A stretch of DNA of 64,000 bases from the NCBI RefSeq assembly GCF_900111835.1, contig NZ_FOJP01000019.1, forward strand, positions 1-64,000. Direction: 5' to 3'. Origin of the DNA: Metapseudomonas otitidis. GTDB taxonomy: Bacteria > Pseudomonadota > Gammaproteobacteria > Pseudomonadales > Pseudomonadaceae. The notes below the pieces were generated by a model. It worked only from the letters and a program-made list of their open reading frames with translations. It had not been told where the DNA came from and did not search any database. The position numbers and the translations under genes are program-made. Each line of letters opens with the position of its first letter. Position 1 is the stretch's first letter. Of the stretch, positions 8,501-17,843 are shown piece after piece.

Positions 8501-10443
8501 AAGGCAAGACCGTGGTGGCCGCGCCGCTGGTGGCCGAACTGGCCGCCCCGCGCTTCCTCGCAGGCGGTGACGAGACCAGCGTCGCCCTCGACCTGACCAA
8601 CCTCTCCGGCCAGCCCCAGGCCCTCGACGTGAAGCTGGAGGCCGACGGCCTGCTGCGCCTCGCCGAGGCCCCCGCCGGGCAGACCACCCCGCTGCAACTG
8701 GCCGACGGCCAGCGCACCACCCTGCGGGTGCCGGTGCGCGCCCTCAGTGGCTTCGGCCAGGGCAGCATCCGCGTCACGGTCAACGGCTTGGCCCTGCCCG
8801 GCGAGGCCCTGGCACCGCTGACCCGTGATTGGACCCTGGGTATCCGCCCGGCCTGGCCGGCGCAGACCCGCAGCTTCCGCGCGGTGCTCAAGGGCGACAG
8901 CTGGAGCCTACCCGCCGGCACCCTGGCGGCCTTCGAGACCATCGGCCGCGAGGCCCGGCTGTCGGTGTCCGCGCGTCCGCCGCTGAACATCGCCGAGCAC
9001 ATCCGCGCCCTGCGCGCCTACCCCTATGGTTGCGCCGAGCAGACCACCAGCGGGCTCTACGCCTCGCTCTACCTCGACGCCGCCACCCGCCAGCGCCTGG
9101 GCCTGGAGGACGAGCCCGACGAGCAGCGGCGCAAGGCCATCGCCATCGGCATCGAGCGCCTGCTGGGCATGCAGCGCTTCAACGGCAGCTTCGGCCTGTG
9201 GAGCAACGAGAGCGACGAGGAACCCTGGCTGACCGCCTACGTCACCGACTTCCTCCAGCGCGCCCGCGAGCAGGGCTTCGACGTGCCCGCCGCCGCCCTC
9301 GCCAAGGCCAACGAGCGCCTGCTGCGCTACCTGCAGGACCGCAACCAGATCGACGTGAACTACACCGACAACAGCGACTACAGCCGCTTCGCCGTGCAGG
9401 CCTACGCCGGCTACGTGCTGGCCCGCACCCAGCAGGCACCCCTCGGTGCCCTGCGCAGCCTGTTCGAGCGGCGTGCCGAATCGCGCTCGGGCCTGGCCCT
9501 GGTGCAACTGGCCGTGGCCCTCAAGGCCATGGGCGACCAGCCCCGCGCCGACCAGGCGCTGGAGGCCGGGCTGGCGGCCCAGGCCGTGCGTGGCGACGGC
9601 TGGTACGCCGACTACGGCAGCACCCTGCGGGACGAGGCGCTGATCCTCGCCCTGCTGGAGGAAAGCGGCCTGGCGCCGGATCAGGTCGACGCCCGCCTGT
9701 TCCCGCTGTCGGATCGCCTGGCCGGCCGTGACTGGCTGTCGACCCAGGAGCGCAACGCGCTGTTCCTCGCCGGCCGCCACCTGATCGGCAAGCCCGAGCC
9801 GGACTGGCAGGCCAGCCTGGACATCGCCGGGCAGGCCCGCACCCTGGACCGCGACCACGCCAACCTGCGCCTCGACGAGCAGGCCCTGGCCGAACCGCTG
9901 ACCCTCACCAGCCGCAGCCCGGCGCCGCTGTACCAGCGCCTGACCCTGTCCGGCTACCCGACGGAGGCACCGAAGGCGGGCGGCGAGAACCTCTCGATCC
10001 AGCGCGACTACCTGGGCCTGGACGGCACGCCCGTGGACATCCGCGACCTGCGCAGCGGCCAGCTGGTGCTGGTGCACCTCAGTGTGCAGGCCCGCGAGCG
10101 CACCCCCGACGCCCTGGTGGTGGACCTGCTGCCCGCCGGCCTGGAGCCGGAGAACCAGAACCTGGCCCACAGCGCCGCCAGCCTGCAGGACGCCAGCCAG
10201 GAAGTGCGCGGCCTGCAGGAGTCCATGCAGGGGGCGGCCATCAAGCACCAGGAGTTCCGCGACGACCGCTACGTGGCCGCCGTGGACGTCAGCGGCTACG
10301 ACACCACGCACCTGCTCTACCTGGCCCGCGCCGTGACGCCCGGCACCTACCGCGTGCCGCCGCCCCAGGTGGAGTCCATGTACCGGCCGCAGTGGCAGGC
10401 CCTGGGGGATGCGCCGGAGGTGATGGTGATCCACGACCGCTGA
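5527..10443 (+). CDS. Bacterial alpha-2-macroglobulin lipoprotein (YfhM type)
   Basis: The 1638-residue protein is the usual length of the E. coli YfhM (ECAM) group. Residues 1-19 are a lipoprotein signal with lipobox LAAC; Cys19 is the lipidation site. Asp20 at +2 predicts retention on the periplasmic face of the inner membrane, by the E. coli Lol rule. A series of MG beta-sandwich domains is followed by a thioester motif, CAEQ, with Cys1169, in an alpha-helical thioester domain (QRFNGSFGLW). The family traps attacking proteases by covalent linkage after bait-region cleavage. The next gene is pbpC, the classical partner, which suggests defence when the cell wall is breached. I chose the ATG at 5527 because it opens the lipoprotein signal. 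Confidence 0.93.
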   Translation: MSSYKGLLLALSLGLLAACDSSTPEHTAEKAAAEPAAQVQAPRAPVDTAALAKRYAGRELKVVDISEVQLDGASALSVTFSVPLDPEQPFAERLHLVDKASGKVDGAWELDDNLMELRLRHLQPKRDLELTIDAGLRGVNDARLASASVSQLRTRDLQPSVGFASQGSLLPSRLAEGLPVIALNVDAVDVDFFRVRPAELPKLLARWGRRSQMSYWDSDALLRTADLVYSGRFDLKPAPNTRENLLLPIAGIEPLKPAGVYLAVMRRAGRYSYSNPATLFTLSDIGLSAHRFGGRLDVFAQALEGGKPQAEVNLQLLDPEGTVLAEGKTDDKGHLQLPLTDKGRVLVGHQGDQISLLRLDTPALDLSEFDIAGPAQQPLQFFVFGPRDLYRPGETVLLNALLRDRDGHALAPQPVNVEVRRPDDQVSQSFVWSPDANGLYQHQLALSGDAPTGRWQLLIDLGNGHKQLYEFQVEDFLPERMALEIKGSDTPLEPGDVARFQVQGRYLYGAPAAGNRLTGQLYVRPLREAVKALPGYQFGSVTEEELSQDVELDEVKLDEAGKGALELESRWASARSPLSLTLQASLLESGGRPVTRRLEQPVWPAARLPGLRGVFTDDQVDMNGMAEVELLIADPEGNKLAAQGVKVRLVRERRDYYWSYDDDGGWNYHYNAKFLISDERLVDVAANGTTRVSFPVQWGPYRVEVEDPQTGMVSSLRFWAGYRWQDNTEGGAVRPDQVKLALDKPAYNEGDVARISVTPPAAGSGYLLVESADGPLWWQNIDVPAEGRTFEVPVGREWARHDLYVSALVVRPGERKERVTPKRAVGLLHLPLERAPRKLALTLRAAEKMRPNQPLAVHVQAKNADGTPARQAHVLVAAVDAGILSITDYATPDPFAALFGRKAYGADQLDVYGQLIEAGQGRLASLAFGGDAGLAAGGKRPPSKVRLVALQSVPVTLDEQGEGDVSLDIPDFNGELRLMAQVWTDERYGMAEGKTVVAAPLVAELAAPRFLAGGDETSVALDLTNLSGQPQALDVKLEADGLLRLAEAPAGQTTPLQLADGQRTTLRVPVRALSGFGQGSIRVTVNGLALPGEALAPLTRDWTLGIRPAWPAQTRSFRAVLKGDSWSLPAGTLAAFETIGREARLSVSARPPLNIAEHIRALRAYPYGCAEQTTSGLYASLYLDAATRQRLGLEDEPDEQRRKAIAIGIERLLGMQRFNGSFGLWSNESDEEPWLTAYVTDFLQRAREQGFDVPAAALAKANERLLRYLQDRNQIDVNYTDNSDYSRFAVQAYAGYVLARTQQAPLGALRSLFERRAESRSGLALVQLAVALKAMGDQPRADQALEAGLAAQAVRGDGWYADYGSTLRDEALILALLEESGLAPDQVDARLFPLSDRLAGRDWLSTQERNALFLAGRHLIGKPEPDWQASLDIAGQARTLDRDHANLRLDEQALAEPLTLTSRSPAPLYQRLTLSGYPTEAPKAGGENLSIQRDYLGLDGTPVDIRDLRSGQLVLVHLSVQARERTPDALVVDLLPAGLEPENQNLAHSAASLQDASQEVRGLQESMQGAAIKHQEFRDDRYVAAVDVSGYDTTHLLYLARAVTPGTYRVPPPQVESMYRPQWQALGDAPEVMVIHDR

Positions 10444-10476
10444 TGGCCTCGCCCCCGGTCTTGGCGATGCCCTGAA

Positions 10477-10512
10477 GGCCGGCCCCACCCCTTTGCGGTG
10501 GCGGGGCCGGCC
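10477..10512 (+). other. Strong GC hairpin between the alpha-2-macroglobulin and pbpC genes
   Basis: The arm GGCCGGCCCCACC (10477-10489) pairs with 10497-10512 across a short loop, with a small bulge. There is no following T-run, so it is not a clear intrinsic terminator. It ends 8 bases before the pbpC ATG and may attenuate expression or stabilise the upstream mRNA. Confidence 0.4.
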
Positions 10513-10520
10513 GTTGTCCG

Positions 10521-12899
10521 ATGCTGCCTGGAGTGCCGTTCGTGTCGTTGCTTTCCACCTGCCACCGTGGCGCCCGCCGCCTGGCGCGGCGCCGCTGGAT
10601 CAGCGTGCCGCTCCTGCTGCTGGCGCTGCTGTGGCTGGCCGACCGCCTGTTCCCGCTGCCACTCCCGGCCGACGACCGCGCGCGGGTGGTGCTGGCCGAG
10701 GACGGCACCCCGCTGTGGCGCTTCGCCGACGCCGACGGCGTGTGGCGCTACCCGGTGAGCCCGGACCAGGTCTCGCCCTATTACCTGGAGGCATTGCTCA
10801 CCTACGAGGACCGCTGGTTCTACCGCCACCCCGGGGTCAACCCGCTGGCCCTGGGGCGCGCCGCCTGGCAGAACCTCAGCGGCGGCCGGGTGCTCTCCGG
10901 CGGCAGCACCCTGTCGATGCAGGTGGCGCGGCTGCTCGACCCCCACCCGCGGACCTTCACCGGCAAGCTGCGCCAGCTGTGGCGCACCCTGCAGCTGGAA
11001 TGGCACCTGTCCAAGACGCAGATCCTCACCCTCTACCTGGACCGCGCACCCTTCGGCGGCACCCTGCAGGGGGTCGCGGCGGCCAGCTGGGCCTACCTCG
11101 GTAAACCGCCGTCGCAGCTGACCCGCGCCGAGGCCGCCTTGCTCGCAGTGCTGCCCCAGGCCCCCAGCCGCTTGCGCCCGGACCGCCACCCCGAGCGCGC
11201 CACCGCCGCGCGGGACAAGGTGCTCAAGCGCCTCGCCGACTACGGCGTGTGGCCCCAGGCGGTGGTGGACGAAGCCCTGCAGGAGCCGGTGCTGCTGGCG
11301 CCGCGCCAGGAGCCGAACCTGGCGCCACTGCTGGCGCGGCGGCTGAACCGGCCGGGCAGCCCGCCGCTGATCCGCACCACCGTCGACGCCGCCCTGCAGC
11401 GGCGGCTGGAAAGCCTGCTGCTGGGCTGGCGGGCGAAGCTGCCGGAGCGCACCTCGGCGGCGATCCTGGTGGTGGAGCACCCGAGCATGGCGGTGCGCGC
11501 CTACCTGGGGTCGGTGGAGCTGGACGACGCCCGCCGCTTCGGCCACGTCGACATGGTCACCTCGCTGCGTTCCCCCGGCTCCACCCTCAAGCCGTTCCTC
11601 TATGGCCTGGCCCTGGACGCCGGGCTGATCCATTCCGAATCGCTGCTGCAGGACGTGCCGCGCCGCTACGGCGACTACCGCCCCGGCAACTTCTCCTCCG
11701 GCTTCAGCGGGCCGGTGGCGGCCAGCGAGGCCCTGGCCACCTCCCTCAACCTGCCGGCCGTGCAGCTGCTGGAGGCCTACGGGCCGAAGCGCTTCGCCGG
11801 TGAGCTGCGCAGCGCCGGCCTGCCCCTGGTGCTGCCGGCCGGCGCCGAGCCGAACCTGGCGCTGGTGCTGGGCGGCGCCGGGGCGCGGCTGGAGGACCTG
11901 GTGGGCGCCTACGCCGCCCTGGCCCGCCAGGGCCGTGCCGCCACGCCGCGCCTGCAGCCGGACGAGGGGCTGCGCGAGCGGCGCCTGCTGTCCCCCGGAG
12001 CGGCGTGGATCGTGCGACGCATCCTCGCCGGCCAGTCCCGCCCGGACCTGGACCCCCAGGCCCCGGCGCCGCTGGGCCCGCTGCTGGCCCTGAAGACCGG
12101 CACCAGCTACGGCTTCCGCGATGCCTGGGCCATGGGCGTGGGGCCGCGTTACCTGGTGGGCGTGTGGATCGGCCGCCCCGACGGCACCCCGGTGCCGGGC
12201 CAGTTCGGCCTGGCCTCTGCGGCGCCGCTGCTGATGCAGGTGCACGACGTGCTGCTCAACCGCGACGCCCAGCGCGGCGTGCTGCCCCCGGCGGACCCAC
12301 GCCCGGACTCGGTGGGCATCGCGGCGATCTGCTGGCCCCTCGGCCAGCCCCTTGCCCGGGACGACCCCAACTGCCGCCGGCCGCGCCTGGCCTGGACCCT
12401 CGACGGCACCACCCCGCCGACCCTGCTGGCGGCCGACCAGCCGCTGGGCCTGGGCCTGCGCCAGACCTGGTGGGTGGACGCCCAGGGCCGGCGCACCGCG
12501 CCGGGCTGCCCCGGCGCCCAGCCCCGCGAGGTGGCGCTGTGGCCCGCCCCGCTGGAACCCTGGCTGCCCCGGCGCGAACGCCTGGCCGGGCGCCTGCCGC
12601 CGCCCTCGCCGACGTGCCCGCCGGTGCTGCTGCCCGGCGCCGCGCCGCTGTCCATCGTCGGCCTGCGCGAAGGCGAGCAGGTGCGCCGCCCGGCAGCCAG
12701 CGCGGGCCCGCTGCGGGTGCGCCTGTCGAGCCTGGGGGGCAGTGGCCGGCGTTGGTGGTTCCTCGACGGCGCGCCCCTGGGCGAGAGCAGCCCGCACGGC
12801 GCCCTGGACGCATGGCCCGGTGACGTGGGGCGCCATCAGCTGAGCCTGCTGGACGAGGCCGGGGCGACCGCTCGTCTGGAGTTCCGAGTGATCGACTAG
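10521..12899 (+). CDS. pbpC: Penicillin-binding protein 1C
   Basis: The 792-residue protein has the PBP1c architecture. A membrane anchor spans about residues 26-45. The GT51 glycosyltransferase domain has its catalytic Glu at about E96 in EDRWFYRHPG and the motif GGSTLSMQVARLL. The transpeptidase domain has SPGSTLKPF, with the SxxK nucleophile Ser354 and Lys357, and a KTGTS motif starting at K525. The PBP1C C-terminal domain closes the protein. It polymerises lipid II and cross-links peptidoglycan at the inner membrane, although PBP1c is usually non-essential. It follows the alpha-2-macroglobulin gene by 77 bases, the conserved pairing linking wall repair and protease trapping. Confidence 0.93.
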   Translation: MLPGVPFVSLLSTCHRGARRLARRRWISVPLLLLALLWLADRLFPLPLPADDRARVVLAEDGTPLWRFADADGVWRYPVSPDQVSPYYLEALLTYEDRWFYRHPGVNPLALGRAAWQNLSGGRVLSGGSTLSMQVARLLDPHPRTFTGKLRQLWRTLQLEWHLSKTQILTLYLDRAPFGGTLQGVAAASWAYLGKPPSQLTRAEAALLAVLPQAPSRLRPDRHPERATAARDKVLKRLADYGVWPQAVVDEALQEPVLLAPRQEPNLAPLLARRLNRPGSPPLIRTTVDAALQRRLESLLLGWRAKLPERTSAAILVVEHPSMAVRAYLGSVELDDARRFGHVDMVTSLRSPGSTLKPFLYGLALDAGLIHSESLLQDVPRRYGDYRPGNFSSGFSGPVAASEALATSLNLPAVQLLEAYGPKRFAGELRSAGLPLVLPAGAEPNLALVLGGAGARLEDLVGAYAALARQGRAATPRLQPDEGLRERRLLSPGAAWIVRRILAGQSRPDLDPQAPAPLGPLLALKTGTSYGFRDAWAMGVGPRYLVGVWIGRPDGTPVPGQFGLASAAPLLMQVHDVLLNRDAQRGVLPPADPRPDSVGIAAICWPLGQPLARDDPNCRRPRLAWTLDGTTPPTLLAADQPLGLGLRQTWWVDAQGRRTAPGCPGAQPREVALWPAPLEPWLPRRERLAGRLPPPSPTCPPVLLPGAAPLSIVGLREGEQVRRPAASAGPLRVRLSSLGGSGRRWWFLDGAPLGESSPHGALDAWPGDVGRHQLSLLDEAGATARLEFRVID

Positions 12900-13168
12900 C
12901 CACCGCTCAAGCAACTTGACCCCGCGGTCGAGAAAACAGGGTGGGCGGGCTGCCGGATTGTCCGGCTTCATGTATACAATCCGCCGTCCCGCCCGGCCCC
13001 CGTGCATTCGCGCGCGGTCGGGCCCGTAACCGGACAGGCACGTCCGAACGCCTCGCCCCTCCCAGGAGCCCCACCTGCCCGCCCCGGATCGTGGCGGCTC
13101 GCCGGCGCGTGCCGGCGGGGCAGGGCGGTCGCGTGCCTTTCAGCCACCCAGTCCCAGGAGACAGGCCC

Positions 13169-15100
13169 ATGCGCCTCTGGCAACGCAGTATCCAATGGCA
13201 GCTGATCCTCAGCATGGGCGCGGCCCTGCTGGTGAGCATCCTCATCGTGGTCGGCCTCTACTCGGCGGTGGTCTTCCGCCTGAGCGACCGCTACCTGGTG
13301 GGCGAGGCGTTGCCCAAGAGCACCCTGGCCATCCGCAACGACCTGGAGCGGGTGCTGGCCGAGCCGCTGACGGCGGCGCGCTCCCTGGCGGACAACAGCC
13401 TGGTCCATGACTGGCTCGGCGCCGGCGAGGACCCGGCACGTCAGGCGGACTTCGTGCGTTACCTGGGCGGCGTGCAGGCGCAGCACAACGCCCTGGTCAC
13501 CTTCCTGGTCAGCCAGGACAGCGGGCACTACTACACCGGCAAGGGCCTGGACCGCACCCTGACCCGGGGGCCGGCGGAGAACGCCTGGTTCTACGGCTTC
13601 CTCGATGGCGGCAAGCCGCGCTCGCTGGACATCGACGTGGACAAGAGCACCCGCCAGCCGACGCTGTTCATCAACCAGCGGGTCAGTGCCGGTGGCCGCA
13701 CCCTGGGGGTGGCGGGCCTGGGCTACGGGCTGGGGGCGATGTCGGCGATGATCCGCGACTTCCGCTTCGGCAAGAGCGGGCGGGTGTACCTGGTCAGCGC
13801 CGACGGCAAGGTGAAGATCCACCCGCAGTCGGACTACAACGACAGCCGCACCCTGGCCGACCTGACCAGCGGCGACGCCGCCCGCGCGCTGCTGGGCGGC
13901 CAGGGCCAGGCGGTGCGCTTCGAGCGTGACGGTCAGCCCTTCCTGGCGCTGGCCCAGCCGCTGCAGTCGGTGGACTGGGTGCTGGTGAGCGAGGTGCCCG
14001 AGGGCGAGATCTACGCCGAGGCGCGCCAGGCGCTGATCACCACCTGCCTGGTGGGCATCGGCGTGGCGCTGCTCTCGCTGTTGCTGGTGGTGCTGCTGGC
14101 CCGTGGGCTGGTGCGGCCGATCCGCCAGGTGACGGCGGCGCTGGTGGAGATCGGCGGTGGCGGTGGCGACCTGACCCGGCGCCTGGACGACAGCCGCGCC
14201 GACGAGCTGGGCGACCTGGCGCGGGGCTTCAACCGCTTCCTGGAGAGCCAGCGCGGGCTGATCGCCGACGTGCTCGGCACCAGCCGCAGCCTGCGCGACG
14301 CGGTCGGCCAGGTGACCACCGTGGTGGAGAACACCGCCCAGCGCGCCGGCCGCCAGCAGGAGATGACCGACATGGTGGCCACGGCGGTGCACGAGATGGG
14401 CCTGACCGTGCAGGAGATCGCCCGCAACGCCGGCAGCGCCGCGCTCAGCTCGCAGAAGGCGCGGGACGAAGCGGTGCAGGCGCGCCAGGTGGTGGGGGAT
14501 TCCATCCGCCACATCGAGCGCATGTCCGGGGAGATCGGCGAGGCGGCCACGGCGGTCACCGAGCTGGCCGAGCAGGTGGCGTCCATCGACCAGGTGCTGG
14601 CGGTGATCCGTGGCATTTCCGAGCAGACCAACCTGCTGGCATTGAACGCTGCCATCGAAGCGGCGCGGGCCGGCGAAATGGGCCGCGGCTTCGCCGTGGT
14701 GGCCGACGAGGTGCGCACCCTGGCCAGCCGCACCCAGGCGTCCACCGACGAGATCCAGCAGATGATCCAGCGCCTGAAGAGCGGTGCGGAGACGGCCGTC
14801 AGCTCCATGCGCGCCGGGCAATCGGCCACCGGCACCGGCGTCGAGGCCAGCCAGCGCACCGGCCAGTCGCTGTCGGCGATCACCGACCAGGTGGAGGCCA
14901 TCAGCGACATGAACCACCAGGTGGCGGCGGCCACCGAAGAGCAGTCCTCGGTCACCGAGGAGATCAACCGCAACGTGCAGGGCATCGCCGACCTGGCCGG
15001 TGCCACCGCTGGCGAGGTGCGCGGCTGCCGCGAGGAGTGCCAGGCACTCAGCCGGCTGGCCGACGACCTGGCCGGGCAGATGGGGCGCTTCCGCCTCTGA
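13169..15100 (+). CDS. Methyl-accepting chemotaxis protein
   Basis: The 643-residue protein has an N-terminal transmembrane helix (about 11-32), a periplasmic dCache-type sensor region (about 35-285, with [19 protein letters not shown] and the [15 protein letters not shown] strand), and a second helix (about 290-312). A HAMP domain follows. The cytoplasmic signalling hairpin has the conserved tip [20 protein letters not shown]. No C-terminal NWETF-like pentapeptide is visible, so it probably relies on other receptors for adaptation enzymes. The ligand is unknown. I chose the ATG at 13169, near a CAGGAGACAGG ribosome-binding region; the upstream in-frame extension looks non-coding. Confidence 0.92.
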   Translation: MRLWQRSIQWQLILSMGAALLVSILIVVGLYSAVVFRLSDRYLVGEALPKSTLAIRNDLERVLAEPLTAARSLADNSLVHDWLGAGEDPARQADFVRYLGGVQAQHNALVTFLVSQDSGHYYTGKGLDRTLTRGPAENAWFYGFLDGGKPRSLDIDVDKSTRQPTLFINQRVSAGGRTLGVAGLGYGLGAMSAMIRDFRFGKSGRVYLVSADGKVKIHPQSDYNDSRTLADLTSGDAARALLGGQGQAVRFERDGQPFLALAQPLQSVDWVLVSEVPEGEIYAEARQALITTCLVGIGVALLSLLLVVLLARGLVRPIRQVTAALVEIGGGGGDLTRRLDDSRADELGDLARGFNRFLESQRGLIADVLGTSRSLRDAVGQVTTVVENTAQRAGRQQEMTDMVATAVHEMGLTVQEIARNAGSAALSSQKARDEAVQARQVVGDSIRHIERMSGEIGEAATAVTELAEQVASIDQVLAVIRGISEQTNLLALNAAIEAARAGEMGRGFAVVADEVRTLASRTQASTDEIQQMIQRLKSGAETAVSSMRAGQSATGTGVEASQRTGQSLSAITDQVEAISDMNHQVAAATEEQSSVTEEINRNVQGIADLAGATAGEVRGCREECQALSRLADDLAGQMGRFRL

Positions 15101-15121
15101 GGCCGGGCGGCGGGTGGCGGC

Positions 15122-16243
15122 CTAGGCGGTCTCCACCCGGTCGCGGCCGTGGCTCTTGGCGCGGTACAGGGCATCGTCCACGCGCTTGAAGAAGGCCTCG
15201 GCACTGGCGTCGCGCTGCGGGTCGAAGCAGCCGACGCCCAGGCTCGTGGTCATCGGCAGGGTGTGCCCGTCATAGGTCAGGCCCTCGCGGGCCAGGGCGG
15301 CGCGGAAGCTCTCGCCCAGCTGCACGGCCTGCTCCCGCGTGGTGCCGGGCATCAGCACGCCGAACTCCTCGCCACCCAGGCGCAGCAGGGCGTCGCTGTC
15401 ACGGCGGAACACCTGGCGCATGCGCTCGGCGAACTGCTCCAGGCAGCGGTCGCCGGCGGCGTGGCCGTACTCGTCGTTGATGCGCTTGAAGAAGTCGATG
15501 TCCAGCAGCACCAGCGACAGCGGCGAGCCCTCGCGGGCGGCGTGGGCGACCATGGCCGGGAACAGGTTGTTGAACTGGTGGCGGTTGCCCAGCAGGGTCA
15601 GCCCGTCGGTGCGGCTGAGGGCATCCAGGCGCTGGCGCTGCACCAGCAGCTCCATCTCCAGGTTCAGGGTGCCCTGGTACTCGCGGTGGCTGCGGTTGAG
15701 GGCCAGCAGCAGGTAGCTGAGGTAGAAGGCCAGGGTCACCAGCTCGGCGGTGAGCCGCTCGGGGGAAAGCAGCATGGCGGCCAGGCCCGGCAGGTACAGC
15801 AGCATCAAGGCGAGGATGGCCCAGGCCCGGCGCATGGCGAAGTTGAAGGCCATGGCGGTGCCGAAGGCGACGGTGCTGAGGGTGCCGATGATGCGGGCGT
15901 CCCGGTAGTCGGGCGCGAGGATCATGTAGGCGTGGGCCAGGCCCCAGGCCAGGCAGGTGAGCAGGATCAGCCCCCAGTGGGTGTCCAGCCAGCGCTTGAG
16001 CTGCGCCTGCGTGGCGGCCGCGCCCGGGCAGTGGCGGAGGCGCGCCACCAGCAGGGCACCGAACAGCAGGGTGCCGCCCAGGCCCAGCAGCAGGTGCTCG
16101 CCGGGTGCGGCGCTGAAGGCCCAGGCAATGGTCCAGGCCAGCAGGTAGTAGAGGCCGCCAAGGCGGGTGCGGGTGCGGGTGTCCTGGATCTCGCGCCAGA
16201 GCGGGAAGGTCTCCGGCTGGTGGGGCAGCTCTGTGTCAGTCAT
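15122..16243 (-). CDS. Membrane-anchored GGDEF diguanylate cyclase
   Basis: The 373-residue protein has about six transmembrane helices (residues about 30-185) and a short coiled linker. A C-terminal GGDEF domain follows, with active-site GGEEF at residues 290-294. The inhibitory I-site RxxD is present exactly five residues earlier (R281-D284). SRTDGLTLLGNRHQFN marks the domain start. It makes cyclic di-GMP from two GTP with product inhibition, feeding biofilm and motility control. It is convergent with the chemoreceptor gene (22 bp apart). The N-terminal membrane domain is not one I recognise. Confidence 0.9.
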   Translation of the reverse strand: MTDTELPHQPETFPLWREIQDTRTRTRLGGLYYLLAWTIAWAFSAAPGEHLLLGLGGTLLFGALLVARLRHCPGAAATQAQLKRWLDTHWGLILLTCLAWGLAHAYMILAPDYRDARIIGTLSTVAFGTAMAFNFAMRRAWAILALMLLYLPGLAAMLLSPERLTAELVTLAFYLSYLLLALNRSHREYQGTLNLEMELLVQRQRLDALSRTDGLTLLGNRHQFNNLFPAMVAHAAREGSPLSLVLLDIDFFKRINDEYGHAAGDRCLEQFAERMRQVFRRDSDALLRLGGEEFGVLMPGTTREQAVQLGESFRAALAREGLTYDGHTLPMTTSLGVGCFDPQRDASAEAFFKRVDDALYRAKSHGRDRVETA

Positions 16244-16341
16244 GCGTTGTGATCACAAATACGGCTGGTGGGCAGAGCTTACCCGGTTCCGCATTGACAT
16301 CAACTGGCCACTGTCCTGGCCGACCTTTGTCTGACGGCCGG

Positions 16342-16788
16342 TCAGCCGCGGCGGATCATCCACACGCCGGCAATGATCAGGCCCAGGCCGGCCAACTTGC
16401 CGACGCTGATGGGGGCCTCGCGGTAACCGGCCCAGCCGAAGTGGTCGAGCGCCAGGGCCATGCTCAGTTGCCCGGCGAGCACCAGCACCATGAACAGCAG
16501 CGCACCGATGCGTGGCCCGGCGAAGGCGGCGGTGGCGATGAACACGGCCCCCAGTAGGCCGCCGCTCCAGTGCCACCAGGTGAGGCCCTTGAGCGCGGTG
16601 AAACTGGGCAGTTCGCGTTGCGCGGCGGCGACGATGAACAGCGCCACCGTGCCCACCAGGAAGGAGATCAGCGCCGCACTCATGACGCTGGAGACCTGCC
16701 TGGCCAACTGGCCATTGATGCCCGCCTGGAGCGGGAGGAAGGAACCGGCGACGAAGGGCAGGGCAAGCAGCCACCAGGCATTGGGCAT
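16342..16788 (-). CDS. YdcZ/DUF606 family DMT-type transporter
   Basis: The 148-residue protein has five hydrophobic segments and the conserved DUF606 pattern (FVAGSFLPLQAGINGQLARQ near the start; GPRIGALLFMVLVLAGQ centrally). The family belongs to the drug/metabolite transporter superfamily; substrates are unknown. It is a single-domain member of normal length. A terminator-like hairpin separates it from the upstream MBL gene, so it probably has its own promoter. Confidence 0.82.
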   Translation of the reverse strand: MPNAWWLLALPFVAGSFLPLQAGINGQLARQVSSVMSAALISFLVGTVALFIVAAAQRELPSFTALKGLTWWHWSGGLLGAVFIATAAFAGPRIGALLFMVLVLAGQLSMALALDHFGWAGYREAPISVGKLAGLGLIIAGVWMIRRG

Positions 16789-16809
16789 GGGGGAATCTCC
16801 TGAAACGAA

Positions 16810-16836
16810 GGGGGCGGCGATTATGCCGCCGCCCCC
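16810..16836 (-). terminator. Probable intrinsic terminator of the MBL gene
   Basis: A perfect 10-bp GC stem (16810-16819 with 16827-16836) has a 7-base loop. Read on the minus strand it is followed by TTCGTTTC. It lies 17 bases past the MBL stop. The U-tract is imperfect. Confidence 0.55.
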
Positions 16837-16852
16837 TGGTCGCTGTCTCAGA

Positions 16853-17737
16853 TCAGGGCCACTGCATCTCGCCCTTGAGCACCTTGGCGCTCAGTTCCAG
16901 GTCTTCCACGCCGTGCAGGTCGGGGTAGCGCTTCTTCATCGCGGCGACCAGGGCCTTGGCGTCCTTGGCGCGGGGCAGTTCCTGCTCCAGGGCCTTGAGG
17001 TAGTCGCGGGTGAACTGCAGGTCGCCCAGGCCCTTGGCCGGTTCGCCCAGGTAGTGGCCGGGGACCACGCGTTGCGGTTGCAGCGCTTCCAGGGCGTCCA
17101 GTGCGCCGACCCAGTTGCGGCGGGACTCGACGGTCTGCGAGTCGGCGGTCCACACGTGCATGTTGCCGCTGACCAGCACGCCACCCAGCACGGTGCGCAG
17201 GGACGGCACCCAGAGGCTGGTGTGGCTCGGGTCCGGACCGTCCAGGCCGATCACGCGGATGCGCTCGCCTTCCAGGGTCAGGCTGTCGCCCTGCAGCGGC
17301 TGCGGCACCACCAGGTTGCGCGGCGCGCCGTCCTTGAGGATCGGGCCCCAGTGGGCCAGCTTCAGGTCCTTGGTGGCCTGGATGTGGGCGATGGTCTGCG
17401 GGGTGGCCAGCACCTTGGCGTCCGGGAAGGCGCGCAGCAGGGTGTCCAGGCCGAAGTAGAAGTCCGGGTCGCCGTGGCTGATGAAGATGGTGGTCAGGCG
17501 GCGGCCGCTGTCCTTGATGCGTTTGACCAGGTCATCGGCCTGGTGGCTGGAGAACTGCGCGTCCACCAGCAGGGCGTCCTTCTCGCCCAGCAGCAGGGAG
17601 GAGCTGACCGGGAACACGGCCTGCTCGCCGGGGTTGTAGACCTGCAGTTCCAGGGGTTGCTGGGCCAGGGCGCTGCCGGCGGCGGCGCTGAGCAGGGCGC
17701 CGGCCAGCAGGCGGCGGATGAGAGCGAACGGGGCCAT
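16853..17737 (-). CDS. Secreted MBL-fold metallo-hydrolase-like protein with atypical metal site
   Basis: The 294-residue protein starts with a Sec signal peptide (about 1-25, ending SALAQ). The beta-lactamase-fold landmarks follow: LLLGEKDALLVDAQFSSHQ, then SHGDPDFYFG where the family usually has HxHxDH, a later GNMHVW, and VVPGHYLGE with a C-terminal histidine. The second and third histidines of the signature are replaced by Asp and Phe, so metal binding is probably altered or mononuclear. The substrate is unknown. It is divergent from a LysR gene, 106 bp between starts, the usual layout for a regulator and its target. Confidence 0.82.
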   Translation of the reverse strand: MAPFALIRRLLAGALLSAAAGSALAQQPLELQVYNPGEQAVFPVSSSLLLGEKDALLVDAQFSSHQADDLVKRIKDSGRRLTTIFISHGDPDFYFGLDTLLRAFPDAKVLATPQTIAHIQATKDLKLAHWGPILKDGAPRNLVVPQPLQGDSLTLEGERIRVIGLDGPDPSHTSLWVPSLRTVLGGVLVSGNMHVWTADSQTVESRRNWVGALDALEALQPQRVVPGHYLGEPAKGLGDLQFTRDYLKALEQELPRAKDAKALVAAMKKRYPDLHGVEDLELSAKVLKGEMQWP

Positions 17738-17843
17738 GGTGGGCTACCTCGGTGAGTGAGTGACGGCGTGCAGGATAGTTGCGTGATAGACGGCAAAAAA
17801 CGCCATAATCCGCGCTTCTTTGTTGCACATAGCGAGCATAGAC

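Noticed and set aside
5548-8697. A roughly 1050-codon minus-strand frame inside the alpha-2-macroglobulin gene
   Set aside because: Shadow of the sense frame; no signal, domain or ribosome-binding site that stands out.
12941-13168. N-terminal extension of the chemoreceptor
   Set aside because: The in-frame upstream region is Pro/Arg/Ala-rich without family similarity, and the ATG at 13169 gives a normal membrane anchor.
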